NCBI GenBank assembly: GCA_014607495.2
Contig: CP053154.1
Span: forward strand, 14,198,001-14,262,000
Source of the DNA: Carposina sasakii
Lineage: Eukaryota > Arthropoda > Insecta > Lepidoptera > Carposinidae
Direction: 5' to 3'
DNA: 64,000 bases
Part shown: piece by piece, positions 12,216 to 22,691 of the stretch
How positions within the stretch are numbered: position 1 is the stretch's first letter
Layout: each line of letters opens with the position of its first letter
The notes under the pieces: model-generated
Seen by the model: only the letters and a program-made list of their open reading frames with translations
Told to the model about the DNA's origin: nothing
Database searches by the model: none
Program-made: the position numbers and the translations under genes

Positions 12216-13150
12216 TACCTAATTTTTGATAGATATTTCATAAACTTTGCTCTAAAATGGAATTTTTAAACAGTGTGTAACTTTATGCGGGGTGTTGTAA
12301 TAACATTTATATTTTTTGCCACTCACTCATACTATCTTTGTCATGCAATGAGATTAGTAAGTAGTAACCAATGTGCATGTCTCCTAACCCTAACACCTCA
12401 CATTAGCTAGGCTGTGCTCTTCAGCGCACATTAAACGCAGCGTCACCGCGCCTGTTTATTACCGGCCTATTTACACAAATTAGTAAGTCAAATGCGTTCG
12501 TTAAACGCTTTTTGATTTACAGCCAAAGTGGTGAGACTTAGCTGAAGCAATAAAATTTACTTTTGTGTTCTATTTGTAGAAAAACATCTTATCAAATCTT
12601 GCTCTACCGAGTAAATAATTTCAGACTTAGAGCCTAGGATAACGAAAATATTAGAACAATAGTTTATTTTGAAGAGCAGAAGCCAGGAAGAGCTTAAGTA
12701 GTTATGTGCAATTGCATTGACACAAAAAGGTACACACTTTGGCCAAAGTATTTCTCCAAAAAACATAGACTTCAAATTAATTTTAAGTGCATGCTATCTT
12801 TTTCAGTTTGCCTCATAAAAAGCAAGATAACTGATAAAGCAAGACTGATTTGCTGACAAACTAAACCTTGGATTAAGAACTAATTTGGCGCAATTAGGGT
12901 TTTGAAAATAGCATCGCTGAGAGATTAACGATAATGCGATTCCGTCATCGTGCTTCGCCGTGCCAATAATCGCAAATTATCGTATAGACAGGCATTGCGT
13001 GAAACTGGCATGACAAGATCAGGCTAAGACCGCTCGCACTAAGAAAACAGTATGGAGTATACTGAAATACTAACATTATGGAATTTATACGATAAAATAA
13101 AATCTTACTTGTGCTGATGCGGGGCACGAGGCTTTACTAGAATAATTATA
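12216..13150. other. No gene seen
   Basis: AT-rich, short open frames only, no repeats recognised. Confidence 0.45.
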
Positions 13151-13155
13151 TTAGC

Positions 13156-13310
13156 TGCATGTCGTAGGAGTGGACTAAGGAACTCAGAGGCGTTCTCTCA
13201 GACAACCAGTTAGCAATTTGTCACTGATCTTTTCCACCTCTAATCCCTTTATGTTAAAAGGGCTATAGGTCCTTCGTGATCCTGCAGTCTGATTACTCCA
13301 TTTTGAGAAC
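13156..13310 (-). repeat. Repeat F, reverse copy
   Basis: GTCGTAGGAGTGGACTAAGG, TCCACC and TCGTGATCCTGCAGTCTGAT match repeat F in reverse orientation. Confidence 0.6.
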
Positions 13311-13530
13311 GTCCGCGTGGACCGTAGAAAAAACAAAATGTCGAAATTATCCGGAATAAAAATATTTTCCCGGGATAAAAAGGTAGCCTATGTATTAATC
13401 CAGGGTTCCAGCTAACTCTAAACAATTTTATTAAAATCGCTCCCGCCGTTTTTACGTCGAAAGAGTAACAAACCTCCATCTATCCATCCATCCATACTCA
13501 CAATTTTCGCGTTTATAATATTAGTAAGAT
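13311..13530 (-). mobile_element. Helitron-like 5' fragment
   Basis: The minus strand begins ATCTTACTAATATTATAAAC then GCGAAAATTGTGAGTATGGA, as in lepidopteran Helitron 5' ends, followed by the usual body with TTTTTATCCCGGGAAAATA and TCCACGCGGAC. Confidence 0.6.
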
Positions 13531-13907
13531 AATCAAATGAAGTCTAATCGGATCACTTATTCAAAATAATGTACCTAAGTTACTTCCATATTTATCTAAA
13601 CTACTAGTTAATATAATACCTAGGTAACTAATTGCTATCATTCAAGTAGAGTCAGCAAACTACTAAATCCACAAAGTTATTCAATTTGTCTCAATCGCCG
13701 TTTAATCCAACGTTGATATAACTAAGTGCTCGATCGCTTAAATTTTACGCAACCTCGTAAATTTTAGTCACTGGTGTAGGTCCTCGAATAGGGTTATTTA
13801 TAGGTTCTAAGTTTTATTACTGTAGGACATAAAACATACCTATATTATTCATATTCGTCGCTCTATTTCTAAAAACATAATAGTCGCTTGGCTTATAGGT
13901 ATACATA

Positions 13908-14102
13908 TAATAAAAATGTAACGGATCGCTGTCTGTGCATGGAAGATATATGAGAAAAAATATTATAGGAGACCTTTATCAACGCAATAGAACCCAAAAC
14001 GATGATTTTTGGAATTTTTGTCTGTTTGTCGGTTTGTCTGTTTATCTGTGCGTTTGTGCACGCTAATCTCAGAAACGGCTGAACCGATTTCGATACAGTT
14101 TT
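13908..14102 (+). mobile_element. Helitron-like 5' fragment, cut by a MITE
   Basis: ATACATATAATAAAAATG then TAACGGATCGCTGTCTGTGC and CGGCTGAACCGATTTCGATA. The same family appears complete on the minus strand at 52194-52497. Here it is broken off at 14102, where MITE-B begins. Confidence 0.6.
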
Positions 14103-14340
14103 CAGGTGTTTTTTCGTGGCCACCCTTAACGAAGGGTGCGTACTCTATACATCAAACAAAGTAAGTTTATGCCAATAAAAATGTTAGGAAACGATGTAAA
14201 TGTTCCTGAGACATTTAAGAATTCTCCATACTATCTGGAAAAATAAACATGTGATTTCGAGTCTCAAATTTTGTGATTAGGTTCTCTATAGAGAGCTATT
14301 TACATAGCTTTTCGCAATATACCCTTTTTGTTACACCCTG
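14103..14340 (+). mobile_element. Chimera of MITE-B start and MITE-C end
   Basis: 14103-14190 is MITE-B (CAGGTGTTTTTTCGTGGCC, CTCTATACATCAAACAAAGT). From about 14205 the sequence is the second half of MITE-C, ending CCCTTTTTGTTACACCCTG. Followed by TA. Confidence 0.7.
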
Positions 14341-14410
14341 TATATATCGTCTATCTAAATCCTAATCTGTATGTCCTCCCAGAAAACATAAGCTGAATCT
14401 CCATCCGTGG

Positions 14411-14530
14411 ATATCGTAAGAGCAGACTAAGGAACTCAGGCTGTTCCTGTTATGCTAAACGTGTCTGTGAGATATCCTTTTAGGATCTTACACTACTGGC
14501 TACTCCATTTTGGGTACACAGCCATATGTA
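14411..14530 (-). repeat. Repeat F, reverse copy
   Basis: CGTAAGAGCAGACTAAGGAA, TATGCTAAACGTGTCTGTGA and TACTCCATTTTGGGTACACA match F in reverse. Truncated internally. Confidence 0.55.
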
Positions 14531-14540
14531 TATGTATACA

Positions 14541-14927
14541 AACCTTAACGAAGGGTACGTACTCTATACATCAAATCGCAAAGTATCAGGGTTTTGTGAC
14601 AGCCAGGCAAAAAATACTGGACTTCAACCATGATTTTTTAGAGTCGAAAACCAAAAAAAATTTTGTTCGCAGGGAATTTATAGTATCCAGTGTTTATGCT
14701 AGTTTTTTCATAGACAGATTTAATTATTTCTCGGAAAAAAATCTTGCTACGGCGTCAATTTAGTTCGCATTTATGGCCTTAGAAATAACGCAGTCTATTT
14801 ACTCAACTTTGGACCCTAATATCTTTAAACCAGACACTTCCCAGGTATGCTTCCATGGAGAAAAATGATCGTGATGATGAGGAGATGCCATAGTTTTCGG
14901 GAACGTTGACGACTAAAAATCATCCTG
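14541..14927 (+). mobile_element. MITE-B with an internal MITE-A segment
   Basis: The start (CCTTAACGAAGGGTACGTAC) and the end (TTCGGGAACGTTGACGAC, ATCATCCTG) are MITE-B. The middle, 14576-14673, is MITE-A sequence (TGTGACAGCCAGGCAAAAAA, AGAGTCGAAAACC) replacing the normal B interior. Confidence 0.7.
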
Positions 14928-14971
14928 TATCTATGTATACAGATTTATACGTATCTAAATCGCATAGTTAT

Positions 14972-15199
14972 CAGGGTGTTTGTGACAGCCAGGCAAATAT
15001 TGATATTGTGACTTCAGACCATGATTCTGAGTCGAAAACCATTAAAATTTTCGCAGGAAAATTCCAAAATTTTCAAGCAAAGATTACTGATAATCAAATC
15101 AAAAATACACTTCCTGCGATTACTAACACTGTTGTATAACTCAACACAGTGGTACTTGTTCAGCATTTCAGTATTTACTTGGCTGTCACCCACACCCTG
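14972..15199. mobile_element. MITE-A, internally deleted copy
   Basis: Begins CAGGGTGTTTGTGACAGCC and ends TTGGCTGTCACCCACACCCTG. 228 bp against 483 bp for the copy at 35496. Confidence 0.75.
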
Positions 15200-15309
15200 T
15201 ATAAGCTTCTACCCAGTTTGACAGACATACCCCACAGCAGAAGTAACGTATTTGCTTCAAATTGATATTACGGATGTAGGTTGCATGTTTACCTGTCAGT
15301 TTCTTGGAT

Positions 15310-15465
15310 TTATTCCATAGCCGAGGAGTGCAGCCTCAGCGGCTCGTGATTAGCACCCTCCGTAGAGATTCCCGCCACGTGTAGATAATCAGGGAAGTTG
15401 TCCGTCGCGGACGTGACGTCATTCTGCCAATACGGCACGAGAAGGCGAAGACGACGGCGGATTGA
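15310..15465. promoter_or_regulatory. CpG-rich block with CACGTG and TGACGTCA
   Basis: A GC-rich island in AT-rich sequence containing a CACGTG E-box (about 15376) and the palindrome TGACGTCA (about 15415). Could be a promoter or enhancer; no adjacent gene could be recognised. Confidence 0.2.
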
Positions 15466-15707
15466 TTTATTGATCACCGTGTCTAGTGTTAGCTAGGTAT
15501 CAAGTTTTTGATATGCTTCCTTCAATTTGTGCCTTTACCTCCTATCAGTTACAGTACTAGAACTAGTTGTACAGTTGTACCGTGTTTTTACAAAAGAATT
15601 AGCTAAACATAGTCTGCGGAAATACTACGGATTTTTAAAGCAGTGCTTAAACAAGTGTAATGTCTCTCCACACGCCCAAATAGTTTTTTGTGTTTCTATA
15701 TATTATA

Positions 15708-16016
15708 CAGGGTGTAACAAAAGGTTTACGATAAGGGAAAACTATAATAAATAAAATAATAGATAAATATTCACACACTACACAACACATTAACCTAGTC
15801 CCACACTAAGATCCCTAAGGTCTTGTGTCGTGGGTACTAAGCAACGGTATATAAATACATAGATAAGTATAGAAACAAACTATGAAAATAGTCTACTATA
15901 AAAAACCCAGAAGAAATCACATGATAATTTACTGTTGTTTAAGAATGATCTTATACTATCTGGAAAACTAAACATGTGATTCAAGTCTCAAAATTTGTGA
16001 ATAAGTTAAATCTATA
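15708..16016. mobile_element. MITE-C interrupted by a SINE S3 fragment
   Basis: Starts CAGGGTGTAACAAAAGG after TA. MITE-C sequence resumes at about 15945 (ATACTATCTGGAAAACTAAA, CATGTGATT, CTCAAAATTTGTGAATAAG). The middle is occupied by a reverse S3 SINE. Confidence 0.6.
15768..15882 (-). mobile_element. SINE S3, 3' part
   Basis: The minus strand carries CCCACGACACAAGACCTTAG, GGATCTTAGTGTGGGACTAG and GTTGTGTAGTGTGTG, as in the full S3 copies. The tRNA-like head is missing. Confidence 0.7.
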
Positions 16017-16250
16017 CTGAGATATCTTCATAGTTAAATTTTAGTGAAACTTCTGGTACCTACGTACGTCATACGTGGCTACAATATTATTCCAAGCACA
16101 ACCCATGTCCACATTGTTAAGATAGTTTGGAGTACACGACGCCTAAGGCAAACTAGTCCATAAGTTTTAGGCTGGGGGCAGAATGTTCACTAATGTAGGT
16201 GGGTAAGAGTACAGTACCGAGTATCGTTACCTCAAAATACATACATAATT

Positions 16251-16352
16251 ATATATACACACGGCTGTATTTCCGGAATTGACAACTACGGAATCCTAAA
16301 GGAAATCCCGCAGCCTCGTGCATCAGTGACAAGTTGCTAGCTTATCGCCTGA
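16251..16352 (+). repeat. Repeat F, 5' and middle part
   Basis: ACACACGGCTGTATTTCCGG, then CTACGGAATCCTAAAGGAAA and AAGTTGCTAGCTTATCGCCT. Confidence 0.65.
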
Positions 16353-16507
16353 GAATTATTAATAATCCTTAATATTTATGTTCATAAATAATATGTATGT
16401 TCTGTTTAGAAATGTTTATCATTGTTCTAAAAGCATACTGCTCTTGGAGTGAAAGAAAAACGTATAATACTACAGCTGCTTCTCTTCCCGGGCATACTGT
16501 ACAAGTT

Positions 16508-16690
16508 AATAGAGGGACAAGAGGGTCTTGGTGTTTTGTAGGCGATGGGCTGACCACCTGTCACTACTAACCGAAGTTGTACATCTCAACTATACCCTCA
16601 AAAATTGGTCAGAAGTGGCACCATGTGGTTCTATCGACCCTTGGTGCTCTGTATGTATGTTCTTACCTATATGTATCGTGACATAATTCA
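16508..16690 (+). repeat. LINE-like 3' fragment, family E
   Basis: GAGGGACAAGAGGGTCTTGG, GCGATGGGCTGACCACCTGT and TACATCTCAACTATACCCTC match 28993-29200. Confidence 0.6.
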
Positions 16691-16702
16691 CATCACACAT
16701 AG

Positions 16703-16884
16703 CGCTACTGCCATAGGAGGGTTTTCGCCCATAGTCACCACACTGGGAAGACGGGTTGGTGACCGCAGTGTGATTTTCGGACTATTTTGTCCACTATTTA
16801 GCCCACCTCCCGGAAACCCTTAACCGCCTTTTACGAAAACCACGGCAGACATGGGGTTGTGCTATTCTACTCTGCCAACACAAC
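16703..16884 (-). mobile_element. Retroposon R
   Basis: Reverse copy: GGTTGGTGACCGCAGTGTGA, CACCTCCCGGAAACCCTTAA, TCTACTCTGCCAACAC. The tail end is truncated. Confidence 0.65.
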
Positions 16885-17181
16885 ACATTATTCAGACAGA
16901 AAGGATTAACCGAAAGTCCTGGAACATGACTGTACACAACATGACGTCAGAGTGCAGCGAAACTTTGATCACGGCGCTAATAGTTCTCGACATCAGGTGC
17001 TGTGAACGCAGACTTAAACCAATGTACATAACATTGAAATCCCATACAAAGTTTACATTTAGTTTCTATACTAATTTTGCGGGTGTTAATGAAATGTATA
17101 ATACTATTAAAGTAAGATTCTACGTGGAATTTTTGATACTGTCACGCGTTACTTGGATCGAAGAATTTTAGGTGATTAGAT

Positions 17182-17282
17182 AGAACCTTACTTTCTTACC
17201 CGGCTATTTTGGTGGTCGGTGATAGAAGAAAACCTTTCTTCTGTCACCAACCACCAATAGCCGGGTAAGAAAGTAAGGTTCT
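17182..17282. repeat. Near-perfect 100-bp hairpin
   Basis: AGAACCTTACTTTCTTACCC at 17182 is the reverse complement of the end at 17282. The arms extend about 48 bp with few mismatches around a short loop near AAAACC. Confidence 0.9.
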
Positions 17283-17295
17283 TGTTTTGTGTATA

Positions 17296-17916
17296 CAGGC
17301 TGATTTTTGGTTCTCAACGTTCCCGAATACTACGGAATCTCCTCATCATCACGATCATTTTTCTCCATGGAAGCATACCTGGAAAGTGTCTGGTTCCCAA
17401 GATATTAGGGTCCAAAGTTATGTAAATAGACAGCGACAACATTTTCTGCATAAATGCAAATAGTCGCGCGTAGTAAGATATTTTGTCGAGAAATAATTCT
17501 CTATGTCTATGAAAAAACTAGCATTAACACTGGACACTATAAATTTCAATTGAGTAATTAATATTTTTTTTTTATTACATAGTTTCCCAATTTTTTTTTT
17601 GCATAAACTTACTTTATTTGATCTATAGAGTACCTAAAAAAATTGAGTACCTTCGTTAAGGGTGGCTTATAGACTGCGTTTTATGCACATAGACGCGCGT
17701 AGCAAGATTTTTTCACGAGAAATAAATAATATCTGTCTATGAAAAAACTAACATAAACGCTGGACACTATAAATTTCGCCCGATCAAGTAATTAGAAAAA
17801 TGTTTTCAAAAAAATTTACATTGTTTCCCAGCATTTTTTTTTTTTGCATAAACTTACTTTATTTGATGTATAGAGTATGTAGCCTTCGTTAAGGGTGGCA
17901 ACAAAAAAACACCCTG
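17296..17916 (-). mobile_element. MITE-B, tandem 1.5 copies
   Basis: Reverse B: 17296-17670 is nearly complete (TTCCCGAATACTACGGAATC to CCTTCGTTAAGGGTGG). It is followed directly by a second copy of the start two thirds, 17675-17916, ending ACAAAAAAACACCCTG. TA lies at both outer ends. Confidence 0.75.
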
Positions 17917-18124
17917 TATAAGTAGTGCTCGATACATTAGTTTATAAAGTGAATTGTTCAATTATAGGGCGGAAGGGCCATGGACTCTTGTAGAGAAAAA
18001 AAATGCTTTTTTCATAATTTTTCTTTGTATAAATCTTGGTGGTTGGTGTAATTTTATAGTTTTGTTTTTGTTTAGCACAATAAAAATTAGCCGTCCGCAA
18101 ATACCTATATGTTACATACATATA

Positions 18125-18325
18125 TATACACACAGCTTTGTTCCCGAAGTTACCCAACCAAAAGGATCTTAAGGAAGATTACACAGCCACGCTTAGCTTA
18201 GCGAAGATATATATATGTATAGGTAAGTAATCAGTGACAAGTGGCTAGCCCGTGTTCCTTAGTCGACTCTTACGACATGCACGGAAAGAGATACAGCTAC
18301 TGTATTCTAGTGGAGCTCCGCTTCA
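18125..18325 (+). repeat. Repeat F
   Basis: TACACACAGCTTTGTTCCCG, then TCAGTGACAAGTGGCTAGCC, TTAGTCGACTCTTACGACAT and GCACGGAAAGAG. Confidence 0.65.
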
Positions 18326-18591
18326 TCCATCATCATCATCATCAGCCTAATGCAGTCCACTGCTGGACGTAGGCCTCCCCTAGGGCACGGCCCAAGACTG
18401 CCATGGGGGGTATTTGCCCATAGTCACCACGCTGGGCAGGCGGGTTGGTGACCGAAGTTTGTATTTTGGACTATGTTGTCAACACGGAAGGCGCTGCTGC
18501 CCACCTCCCGGAAACCCTTAATCGCCTCGTATGATACCCACGGGCAGGCATTGGGTGGTACGAATTCTACTCTACCGGCACTACGCGGCCA
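18326..18591 (-). mobile_element. Retroposon R, full copy with (ATC)n tail
   Basis: Reverse copy starting with CATCATCATCATCATCAGCC and CCACTGCTGGACGTAGGCCT, and ending CGGCACTACGCGGCC. Possible 7-bp target duplication GCTTCAT. Confidence 0.8.
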
Positions 18592-19311
18592 GCTTCATTA
18601 TATATTCTCTATTATTATTCATGCTTTTTACATGCATATCACCAAATGCTAAAATGTTTTGTTTTTGACAGTTATTATAATAGTTACTCAACACGACATA
18701 GCGGCAAGGCGTGAAATTCTATTGCCGTCTTAGGCGGAATGCAAACACGCTTCGTAGACAATCTAGAGTAGACTGTTGGAACCAGACACAATGAAATGTC
18801 ACCACTTGAGTGTGCGATTTTGGGATAACATAATATGTTTAATGGATATTATCTTTTTTCTAATAACGTTATTTGTATTCGGAATTTATTTATGATTTAC
18901 AGACAATAGTGATTTGGGATTACACATGTTTATTTGTTTATCTGTAATGTTTATTTGTTTATCGTGTAATGTGTCTATTACGTCTTCATAACTGAATAGA
19001 ACAAATAGAAATCTACTACTGAAAGGATATTCAAACGATAATCATAAGATAAGATCACTTTTTAAAAGAAAATGACCGACTGCGTTAAAATTTTGACTCT
19101 GTGTCACTCTTACGACTAACGGCCAATTTTAATACGAGACCCGAATGGAATACTTACTTGTGAGAGTACACACTGGGTGCTGCCGAAGACATATCGACCT
19201 CCGGTCTGGAAGGGGAGTGATGTAGCGGAGCCATCTATCGGATGCAGGAGAGAACCACAATCGAATGCAAAATCCTAGAACGCGATATCGAAGTATCTCA
19301 CAATTATTGGA

Positions 19312-20173
19312 ATGTATATGTCGTGGCCATATTGTTAAATTGATCATTTCATGAAATGGTCGAGCATTTCATGAAGTGGTCACATTTCATGAAGTGGCCA
19401 ATTCAATTTGACCAGATCGTTAAATCGTCTACATTTCACGATTTTGTCATCCACGTTTGGCCAAATCGTATTAACAGGGTGTCCACAAAATCCGAATGTG
19501 GTAAGAGCTTATATAAATAATATATACCGTACACCATATATAAGTATACCATAAGGTATGATGGTATGATTTTTTTTGCTATTATTTATGTGATATTTTC
19601 ACAATATAATATTTAAAAACATAAAAGACTTTACAAAAGCGATTCGCATCTGGCACATCGCCGGACGCTGCCTGGGCACGCTCGCTCCGCTCGCTCGGCT
19701 CGTGCGTCATTTGTCATAGTCTAACCTAACCTAACCTAACCTAACCTATCGTAATCTAAGGTTTTTGTTTAACAATATTATTATAAACCACCATTAAGTC
19801 TAATATACATTATACAATATAACACACTATCCGTGAACTTCTTCTGCATAGTCACCCTACTCTCTTTAATTTGTTTTATAACCTAAAAAGAAAAATCCGC
19901 CATCTTCACACATAAATAAAACGCGCGCAGCGCCTCTACCGGTGATTCATGTAACTATTTTACGATATGATCAATAATCTTGACCACTTCATGAAATGAT
20001 CGGGCGTTTAGTTGCCCATATCGAGAAACGATTTTTAATCATCGATCTGCCCAAACCATATCATGATGTGGCCAATAGACAGTTGAACTTTTCATGAAAT
20101 GCGACCATTTCATGAAATGCTCGACCATTTCATGAAATGATCAATTCTACGATATGGCCACGACATATACATG
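19312..20173. mobile_element. 862-bp inverted-repeat element with seven CATTTCATGAAATG-type palindromes
   Basis: Ends are about 70-bp inverted repeats (ATGTATATGTCGTGGCCATA inward). Palindromic 14-mers CATTTCATGAA[A/G]TG or close variants lie at 19345, 19365, 19383, 19985, 20088, 20106 and 20126, clustered just inside both ends as in transposase-binding subterminal repeats. The interior holds a CTCGCTCCGCTCGCTCGGCT run and (CCTAA)5. No coding region. Superfamily unknown to me. Confidence 0.7.
19721..19748. repeat. Interstitial (CCTAA)5 telomere-type repeat
   Basis: Five tandem CTAAC units, the complement of the insect telomeric TTAGG motif, inside the 19.3-kb element. Confidence 0.85.
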
Positions 20174-20267
20174 GAACGGGCCAAACAACGACTAGTGGCC
20201 CGGTGGGGCCGAAAGCGCTTCCCTTTTCACCACCCCCACAAAAAGAATCTCGGATTGTTTTATTCCT

Positions 20268-20356
20268 AATTTGTAATGTAATTTTGTATGAAAACAATTG
20301 AAGATTAAATCGGAGATATGCAAAAATCTCTCAAGATCAGTTATAGAAATTGTAAC
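20268..20356 (+). repeat. About 80-bp dispersed repeat J
   Basis: GTATGAAAACAATTGAAGAT, TAAATC and TCAAGATCAGTTATAGAAAT recur at 49068-49148. Nature unknown. Confidence 0.6.
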
Positions 20357-21110
20357 ACGAATGTAATGATACCTCTCAATTAGAGGGTGGCATACAAACA
20401 TACACTCGAAAACATAACCCTTCTTCAGACGCAATTGAGTAAAAAAATATCGGCAGGTGAAGTCGTGTAAATAGCTTGACCTCATAATACAAAATGGTGA
20501 CAGTAAATGTATTTATTTCAGTATGTATTTCCTAAGATACAGGACCCCAAGTATTGCTAAAGCCACACAGCCATTAGGCAATTAAATCTTACAAGTATCA
20601 GTTGGCAAACTCCCCGCAAATTGTTCAAAATTTGCATCAAACTGGGGAATATTGTTCTCAATTAGCGCTCTGGGTATCGTATTTTACAGATATACTAACT
20701 GAAATTAGAATATAACTATATATAGCGTGATAGTTGCTAGAACGACGCCGACGGTGACGCGTTGGGAGTTAATTACCTAGAAACTAATGAGACATAATAA
20801 CCCATATTAACTTATGTCGTAGATTCGCTTTGTAGCAATAAATTCCGAATTCGATTTGAAGCTTACGATAGTAAGATTCGATAGGAAGCGTCGAGTTTTG
20901 ACGGCTGGTCGGCGACATTAATGTGCATTGCGCTCTATGTAGCACACCGTGAAATTGTAATATCCAGAATGAGAAGCGGAACACAAAAAAAAAACTGCCT
21001 GTTCTAGCGTAGATTTGAATATCTCATGTGATATTACGTTCCCCTTTAGGTGTATGTGTCATTATCATGCCTATTTTGTCAGTGCATTTGCACCTTTAGG
21101 GATGATTCTC

Positions 21111-21328
21111 ATTAGAGCGGGCCGTGCCCGGGGCGTGCCGTGTACGTGGCCCGGACGGGGCACGGATTAAATACGTTACATACATTTTCGGACCCCCGTG
21201 CAACAAACGGGTTGTAGACGAGAGTCGAGCGGGCCCGGACGTGACACGGATAATGCACGGTGTAATATAAATTGCTTCATACAAACGGGCCACGTACACG
21301 GCCCGCCCCGGGCACGGCCCGCTCTAAT
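21111..21328. mobile_element. GC-rich MITE with about 45-bp inverted repeats
   Basis: ATTAGAGCGGGCCGTGCCCG at the left is mirrored by CGGGCACGGCCCGCTCTAAT at the right. The arms continue through GTGTACGTGGCCCG. 218 bp, no coding sequence, sharply GC-rich against its flanks. Confidence 0.8.
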
Positions 21329-21473
21329 CCCTTAAACAACAAATTAACCAAAGGTAATAAAACAATACTCGACCGCTATTAGACTACTGTAAACACTGTT
21401 GAGGTATAAATTATCGAATCGTGTAACCTCATTATGTTTGTACCTATCAATATATAGGTATACCTATATATGT

Positions 21474-21674
21474 ACAAGGCATGGTTCCCAAAACAGAATA
21501 GCCTGAACTGCAGGATAATAAAGGAAACCCTACAGCCACGTTTTATATAGCGGAAGGAGCCAGATGTGACAAGTCTCTCATCGTCTAAGAGTGCGCCCTG
21601 GGTTCCTTAGTTGACCTACGACGTGAACGGAAGAAGATGCAGCTGATGTATTCTAGTCAAGTCCCGCATCAGTA
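21474..21674 (+). repeat. Repeat F
   Basis: CAAGGCATGGTTCCCAAAAC, CAGGATAATAAAGGAAACCC, AAGATGCAGCTGATGTATTC and CCCGCATCAGTACAGG. Confidence 0.65.
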
Positions 21675-22185
21675 CAGGAATCAGTAATTATCATTCTGAG
21701 CATTCCCTATGCTATATTTACCACGAACTCATAAAGCAGTAACCATTATTTCCTTCGTGGAAACTTCAATCAAAATTCACAGCATTATACTCGTAATCAC
21801 TTACGAAATAACCCCAGAGCGGGGCACAAAGAGCAAAAGTATTTCAGAATCGCACGTAATTTTGTAGCTTGTAGTATTTACAGTATATTTAACGTTCGGA
21901 AACCACAACGCTGTGGCTGCGGCTATAGTGGATCGCGCAATAGATATCGAACTGTTGGCCTAAGTTGTAAAGATCAGCGGGAAATATTCTCAGACCTATG
22001 TAAGAAGTATTAACCTGGGTTGAATATAGTGTGACTTCGGGATTGCTTAAGCGAAGTGATAAAGTCTAACCACTTTTGTTAGGTTGGAAATATAGAATAA
22101 AATAATAGTCAAATTGTATCGGTTCTTTCAAAGAATAATTAAAACGTACCTTCAAATCGTAAGACCTAACGTACTATATCTTCCT

Positions 22186-22691
22186 CTTTTTCAGCCTAAT
22201 GCAGTCCACTGCTGGACGTAGGCCTACCCCCCAGGGCACGCCAAAAGGCTACTGTCACAGGGGGGTTTTGCCCATTGTCACCACGCTGGGCAGGCGGGTT
22301 GGTGACCGCAGTGTGATTTTCGGACTATGTTGACAGTGACGGCCGATTGGTGTAGTTGGTAGTGGCCCTGTCTGCGACGCCATAGGTCCTGGGTTCGAAT
22401 CCCGGTAGGTGCAAACGTTGATGTGATGAATATCGATGTTTGTTACCGAGTCATGGATGTTTATATATTTATCTATGTATTTATATACCGTTGCTTAGTA
22501 CCCACGACACAAGACCTTAGGGATCTTAGTTTGGGACTAGGTCAATGTGTTGAGAAGTGTGTGAATATATAATAAGAATATAAGTACGGGAGGCGGTGCT
22601 GCCCACCTCCCGGAAACCCTTAATCGCCTCGTACGATACCCACGGGCAGGCAGGAGTGGTACAAACTCTACTCTGCCGGTACCACGCGGCT
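22186..22691 (-). mobile_element. Retroposon R split by a SINE
   Basis: Reverse R sequence at 22186-22336 (CCACTGCTGGACGTAGGCCT to GATTTTCGGACTATGTTGAC) resumes at 22585 (CGGGAGGCGGTGCTGCCCAC) and ends at the ACCACGCGGC end. Confidence 0.8.
22337..22584 (+). mobile_element. SINE S3, full length
   Basis: tRNA-like head with A box (TTGGTGTAGTTGGTAGTGG) and B box (GGGTTCGAATCCC), then a body with GATGAATATCGATGTTTGTT and CCCACGACACAAGACCTTAG. AT-rich tail. Inserted in retroposon R, so younger than it. Confidence 0.85.

Larger units (their letters stand above)
19200..20245 (-). repeat. Repeat P interrupted by the CATTTCATGAAATG element
   Basis: Flanks at 19200-19292 and 20190-20245 are reverse copies of the repeat seen uninterrupted at 12087-12215 (CGCGATATCGAAG side and ACTAGTGGCCCGGTGGGGCC side). 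Confidence 0.7.

Noticed and set aside
12075..12269. Frame shared with 19129-19347
   Set aside because: The similarity is due to copies of repeat P, not to a conserved protein.
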